Positions 59,721 to 64,000 of a stretch of 64,000 nt of DNA are shown here, one piece after another. Source of the stretch: an uncultured Acidobacteriota bacterium (GTDB taxonomy: Bacteria > Acidobacteriota > Blastocatellia > Pyrinomonadales > Pyrinomonadaceae); assembly GCA_937873515.1 (NCBI GenBank), contig CALMYB010000022.1, forward strand, positions 1-64,000. Direction: 5' to 3'. How positions within the stretch are numbered: the stretch's first letter is position 1; each line of letters starts with the position of its first letter. Below the pieces are notes generated by a model. It saw nothing but the letters and a program-made list of their open reading frames with translations, ran no database searches and had not been told where the DNA came from. The position numbers were made by a program, and so were the translations under genes.

Positions 59721-62700
59721 TTATTTCGCAGCGACGCTTTCGCCGGCAGCTATTTCCAAAGTTTGATGAACGAGTTGATCCTGTTCCAAATGATGGATCG
59801 CATAAGAACCCGTGGCGGGCGATGCTGACGGAACCCGGCCGATATAGCGTACCGTGCGGCCCGACCCCGCGATCTCCGTCAATCTTGGAGCCATGAACGA
59901 CCATCCGCCCATATTTTCCGGCTCTTCCTGCGTCCACGTGATCTCGGACACATTCGGATAGCTTGCAACGAGTTCAGCAATGGCCTTACCCGGGAACGGA
60001 TAGAATTGTTCGACGCGAGCGATCGCGACCTCAGGCTTGATGTTGCCTTCGCGGGCATGTTCGAGGTCGTAGAAGACCTTGCCGCTGCAAAGGGCGAGAC
60101 GTCTGACCTTTGACCTGTCGGTAACGTGCGCGTCGTCGATAACGGGTTTGAATCCGCCGGTTTCGAGTTCAGCCATCGTCGAGGTCGCGGCCGGCAGACG
60201 CAGCAGGCTCTTCGGCGTCATAACGATGAGCGGACGCGGAGTTTCCTGCATCACCTGGCGGCGCAGAAGGTGGAAATACTGAGCGGGCGTCGTCGGATAG
60301 CAGACCTGCATATTATTCTCCGCGCAGAGCTGCAAGTAACGTTCAAGGCGTGCCGAAGAATGTTCAGGTCCCTGGCCTTCGAAGCCGTGGGGCAAGAGCA
60401 TCGCGACGCGGCTCTTCTGCTGCCATTTGTCTTCGCTCGAAGAAATATATTGATCGATGACGATCTGCGCGCCGTTAGAGAAGTCGCCGAACTGCGCTTC
60501 CCACGCGATCAATTCCTTTCGTGAGATGACCGAATATCCGTACTCGAAGCCGAGGACCGCGTATTCGGAAAGCGAACTGTCATAGACGTAGAATCTTGCC
60601 TTCGGATTTTCGGCATTCTTTAGTTCGGAGAGAGGCGTCCAGCGTTCGCCGGTCATCGTGTCGTACATCGACGCGTGACGCTGCGAGAACGTGCCTCGGC
60701 CCGAATCCTGGCCGCTGACGCGAACAGGATAACCTTCGAGCACCATCGAGCCGAAAGACATCGCTTCGCCGAATGCCCAATCCATCGGGATCTCGCCTTC
60801 GCCCATTTTGGCACGTCGTGCGAGCTGACTCACCATCTTCGGGTTGATATGAAATCCTTCGGGTACGAGCGAGATCTTGTCGGCAACGATCTTCAAAGTG
60901 CTTGCCGGAACTCCGCTTGGGAATACCTCAGAGCCGTCTTCTTCCACGATAGGATCCGGAACGACGGCACGCGGCGGTTTGTCCGTTGCGATCTGCTTCG
61001 CCTTCGCGAGGACGCCTTCGTATTTTGCGACCGTTCGTTCTGTCATCGCTTCAACGTCCTCCTCGGAGAGAACGCCTTCGCGGACGAGTTTATCGCCGTA
61101 GAGATGACGCGTACCGGGATGGGCCTTGACGCGTGCGTACATAACGGGCTGCGTGTAGCTCGGTTCGTCGCCCTCGTTGTGTCCGAGGCGGCGGAACCCG
61201 ACGAGGTCGAGGACGACGTCGCTCATAAATTCGCGACGGTAATCCATCGCGATCTGAAGGACGCGATATGCGGCCTCGGGAGCGTCGCCGTTTACGTGAA
61301 ATATCGGCGTCTGCGTGATCTGGGCCGCATCGGTCGAGTAGATCGACGAACGTGCCTGATCGGGCGAGGTCGTAAAACCGATCTGATTATTGATGACGAT
61401 ATGGATCGTGCCGCCCGTGCGATAACCGGGAAGATTCGCGAGCTGAAGCGTCTCCATCACGACACCTTGGCCGGCAAATGCGGCGTCTCCGTGAAGCAGA
61501 ACGGGCAGAATCCGGCCGTACACTTCTTCTCGGCTGTGTCCGTCACCGTTGCGGAGTTCGTCCTGTCTCGCTCTTGCCATCCCCTCGACGACCGGATTCA
61601 CGGTCTCGAGGTGGCTTGGGTTACAGGAAAGCTGGACTAGCAATTCCTTGCCCGACTTCATCTTTCTTCGGCCGATCGCTCCCTGGTGATACTTCACGTC
61701 GCCCTCATCGGCGGGAAAACTCGGGTGAGAAGTGCCTTCGAAAACGGTGAAGATGCGTTCGGCCATATCGCCCGTGTCAGGGTCGCCGACGATGTTTGAA
61801 AGCACGTTCAGGCGGCCGCGATGGGCCATTCCCATATAGATCTCTTCAACGCCGCGAGCGGAAGCTCCTTCGAGCAGCTGATCGAGAACCGGAATGATCG
61901 TCTCGGTGCCTTCGAGTGAAAAACGCTTCTGTCCGAGGTATTTCTTGTGCAGGAACTGTTCGAACTGCTCGGCTTCGATCAGCTTCTGGAGCAATTCTTT
62001 CTTCACATCGTCGCTGATCGGCACTGCATCGACGAAATGCTCGCGGATCTGGCGTCGGATCCATTCCTTTGCCTTGCTGCTGCGTATGTGGCGATATTCG
62101 ATGCCCACCTTGCCGGCGTACGCACGCCGAAGGATCTCAAGGACACGACGCAAGGTCGCGGTATCTTCGCCATGCAAACCGCCAGTGATGAATTCGCGGT
62201 CGAGATCCCAGATCGTCAGGCCGAAATTTTCTAGATCAAGGTCCGACGCGACATGCGACGTCATATTCAGCGGATCGATGTCCGCCAGCAGGTGGCCGCG
62301 GCTGCGATATGCATCGATGAGCTGCAGAACGTTCGCCTGCTTCTCGGCCTGTTCACTGGCGGCGCCGAATAGCGTCGGGTTGTGGTCTTCAGCCCAGCGA
62401 AGCGGCGGATAATGAAGGTCGAGCGACGCGAACATCGAATCGTAAAACCCGTGTTCGCCCTTCAGGTATTCGTGGATGCGAGCCAGGAAAAGGCCGCTTT
62501 CCGCACCTTGAATAACGCGATGGTCATAGGTGTTCGTCAGCGTGATCGTTTTGCTGATGCCCATCATCGAAAGGGCCCCGTCGGTCATCGCCTGATATTC
62601 CGCCGGATATTCGATAGCACCTGTCGCGATGATCGCGCTCTGACCCGCCATCAAACGCGGATTCGAGGCCGCCGTTCCGATCGTGCCGGGATTCGTGAGC

Positions 62701-63440
62701 GAGATGGTCGTGCCCTGAAAATCCGCTATCTCGAGCTTGCCGTCGCGGGCTTTTTTTACCTGCTCATTGTAAGCGGCAAAGAACTCGGCGAAGTTCATCG
62801 CTTCCGCCGCCTTGATATTCGGGACGAGCAGCGAACGCGAACCGTCCTTCTTCTCGATGTCGATCGCGATGCCGAGGTTGATGTGCTCGTGTTCGAGCCG
62901 TGACGGCTTGTCGTCAACGACGCCGAAGCCGAAGTTCATACTCGGGATCTCTTTTGCGGCCTGGACGATCGCCCATGCGATGATGTGCGTGAACGACGCT
63001 TTCCCGCGGCTGCGTGATGATAGAAAGTCGTTGATGATCCGCCGATTCTCCTCCAGGACCTTGACGGGAATATTGCGAAAGCTCGTCGCGGTCGGAACCG
63101 TAAGGCTTGCTTCCATATTCTCAACGATCTTTTTCGCAACGCCGGTGAGCGGCGTCGGTTCGGTGTCGGCGCCAAGCGTTACGGGCGGTGCCGCCGGAGC
63201 CTTCGGAGCGGCGACGGTGACGGTCGCGGCAGCCGGTGCAGATACTGGGGCCGTGCCCGATGCATTGGTCGCGTCCTGAGGCACGACGCCGTTCAGCAGA
63301 TCGCCGAAATACGTCTGCCATGCATCATCTACGAGCTTCGGGTCCTGCTGATAGCGATTGAAAAGGCCTTCGACATAAGCGGCGTTCGAGCCAAAGCTTT
63401 CTTCAAAAAATGCGGATAACTCTTTTGTATTTCTGTTCAC
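59721..63440 (-). CDS. kgd: Fused 2-oxoglutarate dehydrogenase/E2-like protein (Kgd type)
   Basis: A 1239-residue protein. Residues 1-50 match the E1o N-terminal segment (GLFNRYQQDPKLVDDAWQTYF). An Ala/Pro linker is followed by an E2 acyltransferase domain (about 100-335) with TNTYDHRVIQG at 302-312. The E1 domain (about 350-1239) has EEIYMGMAHRGRLNVL and HGDAAFAGQGVVMETLQLANL, with the thiamine motif ending VINNQIGF. It decarboxylates 2-oxoglutarate in the citric acid cycle. No lipoyl domain is present, so it must use a partner. The layout is that of mycobacterial Kgd. Confidence 0.95.
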   Translation of the reverse strand: MNRNTKELSAFFEESFGSNAAYVEGLFNRYQQDPKLVDDAWQTYFGDLLNGVVPQDATNASGTAPVSAPAAATVTVAAPKAPAAPPVTLGADTEPTPLTGVAKKIVENMEASLTVPTATSFRNIPVKVLEENRRIINDFLSSRSRGKASFTHIIAWAIVQAAKEIPSMNFGFGVVDDKPSRLEHEHINLGIAIDIEKKDGSRSLLVPNIKAAEAMNFAEFFAAYNEQVKKARDGKLEIADFQGTTISLTNPGTIGTAASNPRLMAGQSAIIATGAIEYPAEYQAMTDGALSMMGISKTITLTNTYDHRVIQGAESGLFLARIHEYLKGEHGFYDSMFASLDLHYPPLRWAEDHNPTLFGAASEQAEKQANVLQLIDAYRSRGHLLADIDPLNMTSHVASDLDLENFGLTIWDLDREFITGGLHGEDTATLRRVLEILRRAYAGKVGIEYRHIRSSKAKEWIRRQIREHFVDAVPISDDVKKELLQKLIEAEQFEQFLHKKYLGQKRFSLEGTETIIPVLDQLLEGASARGVEEIYMGMAHRGRLNVLSNIVGDPDTGDMAERIFTVFEGTSHPSFPADEGDVKYHQGAIGRRKMKSGKELLVQLSCNPSHLETVNPVVEGMARARQDELRNGDGHSREEVYGRILPVLLHGDAAFAGQGVVMETLQLANLPGYRTGGTIHIVINNQIGFTTSPDQARSSIYSTDAAQITQTPIFHVNGDAPEAAYRVLQIAMDYRREFMSDVVLDLVGFRRLGHNEGDEPSYTQPVMYARVKAHPGTRHLYGDKLVREGVLSEEDVEAMTERTVAKYEGVLAKAKQIATDKPPRAVVPDPIVEEDGSEVFPSGVPASTLKIVADKISLVPEGFHINPKMVSQLARRAKMGEGEIPMDWAFGEAMSFGSMVLEGYPVRVSGQDSGRGTFSQRHASMYDTMTGERWTPLSELKNAENPKARFYVYDSSLSEYAVLGFEYGYSVISRKELIAWEAQFGDFSNGAQIVIDQYISSSEDKWQQKSRVAMLLPHGFEGQGPEHSSARLERYLQLCAENNMQVCYPTTPAQYFHLLRRQVMQETPRPLIVMTPKSLLRLPAATSTMAELETGGFKPVIDDAHVTDRSKVRRLALCSGKVFYDLEHAREGNIKPEVAIARVEQFYPFPGKAIAELVASYPNVSEITWTQEEPENMGGWSFMAPRLTEIAGSGRTVRYIGRVPSASPATGSYAIHHLEQDQLVHQTLEIAAGESVAAK

Positions 63441-63470
63441 GGTTCGTTTAACTTAACCTCACGTAAATCT

Positions 63471-64000
63471 TCATTTTAACCCAGGCGGATGGAATTTGAC
63501 AGCTAGAACCGAGGGAATCGGGTTCTTGACCGAGAAGGCAAATTCCACAGGGATCGCCCGGCGAAATGTCATCCCGAATTTTCGGAACCGCCCGAAAATG
63601 TAAGCCTTTCCTTTCACGACCCATTCCTTTTTCGGTGTTGTGAGTTCGAGCCATGCGCCTTTTGCGGCGCCAAGGGACGAGATCTCACCAAGAAACGGTT
63701 CGGGGAGCGTTACAAGTTCATTCGCTTTTAGGTCAAAAGCGCGATCGAATTCGTCGATCTTCACTGCGATACCATTGACCGTCAGGTCGTAGAATCGGAT
63801 CTTCTCGATCTTCACTGCTCGATCCGAACTAAGGGCGGCGGCGAACTTGAATTTGACGGCGGTCAGGGAAGCGCCGGCAAACGTGGGCGTATTCACGACA
63901 AGGTCGACATCCTGCTTCGCATCTTTCTTCTCGACCGAGTTGATGACGATCGGCTTTTTGTGGACCTTGTAACCGTCCACCCGATCGGGATACTCCTGCC
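63471..64000 (-). CDS. Unknown protein, 5' end outside the window
   Basis: At least 176 residues; the frame is open to the window edge, so the GTG at 63980 is probably not the start. The visible part is beta-rich: VDLVVNTPTFAGASLTAVKFKF, KIEKIRFYDLTVNGIAVKI and AIPVEFAFSVKNP. It slightly resembles LEA14/WHy-type domains, but this is weak. It lies 30 bases before kgd on the same strand. Confidence 0.55.
   Translation of the reverse strand, partial: QEYPDRVDGYKVHKKPIVINSVEKKDAKQDVDLVVNTPTFAGASLTAVKFKFAAALSSDRAVKIEKIRFYDLTVNGIAVKIDEFDRAFDLKANELVTLPEPFLGEISSLGAAKGAWLELTTPKKEWVVKGKAYIFGRFRKFGMTFRRAIPVEFAFSVKNPIPSVLAVKFHPPGLK

Overview
The window is a gene-dense stretch from a diderm (Gram-negative-type) bacterium: it carries lpxA, fabZ, bamA and skp. 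The gene style suggests Acidobacteriota, perhaps class Blastocatellia: a Kgd-type fused 2-oxoglutarate dehydrogenase, a type-B succinate dehydrogenase, an M36 peptidase with FG-GAP-like repeats, and many glucose/sorbosone dehydrogenase-like proteins. That assignment is inferred from gene content and rests on no database search.

Layout. 1-13457 (+) is the classical translation/transcription cluster: the end of tuf, rpmG, tRNA-Trp, secE, nusG, rplK, rplA, rplJ, rplL, rpoB, rpoC, closed by a strong terminator at 13496-13528. 13690-28521 (+) is half of a type VI secretion locus: tssA, tssB, tssC, hcp, tssE, tssF, tssG, clpV, a 198-residue unknown with a caspase-fold look, a VgrG fused to a candidate metallopeptidase toxin, a candidate immunity lipoprotein, and a PAAR protein. 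The membrane-complex genes tssJKLM are absent. 28518-35790 (-) holds two sugar-dehydrogenase-like beta-propellers, a large NorD-like vWA protein and an FHA/transmembrane/M15-like protein. 35791-41470 (-) is an envelope block: a small zinc protein, lpxA, a small membrane protein, fabZ, skp, bamA. 41970-46806 (-) is the sdhCAB operon, split by an MntA-HepT toxin-antitoxin pair and a membrane protein. A LysR regulator is divergent from it.

48069-51167 (+) is the M36 metallopeptidase. 51168-52005 has no gene and is crowded with small repeats. 52006-58554 (mostly -) carries a STAS/HD-GYP signalling pair, a primase-like/HAD-phosphatase fusion, a HicBA pair whose toxin gene is broken by a stop codon, an ATP-dependent ligase, and two unknown proteins in a tight operon with the ligase. 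58580-64000 (-) has a CapA-like protein, the fused 2-oxoglutarate dehydrogenase and one partial gene.

Three things stand out. (1) The gaps between the ribosomal/RNA polymerase genes are filled with inverted repeats built from 7-base words, a different word in each gap. (2) The type VI locus carries a toxin-tipped VgrG and an uncharacterised caspase-like neighbour. (3) The primase/phosphatase fusion near the ligase operon is a plausible undescribed nucleic-acid end-repair set. Starts were moved inward from the longest reading frame wherever family alignment and a ribosome-binding site argued for it; each entry says so.
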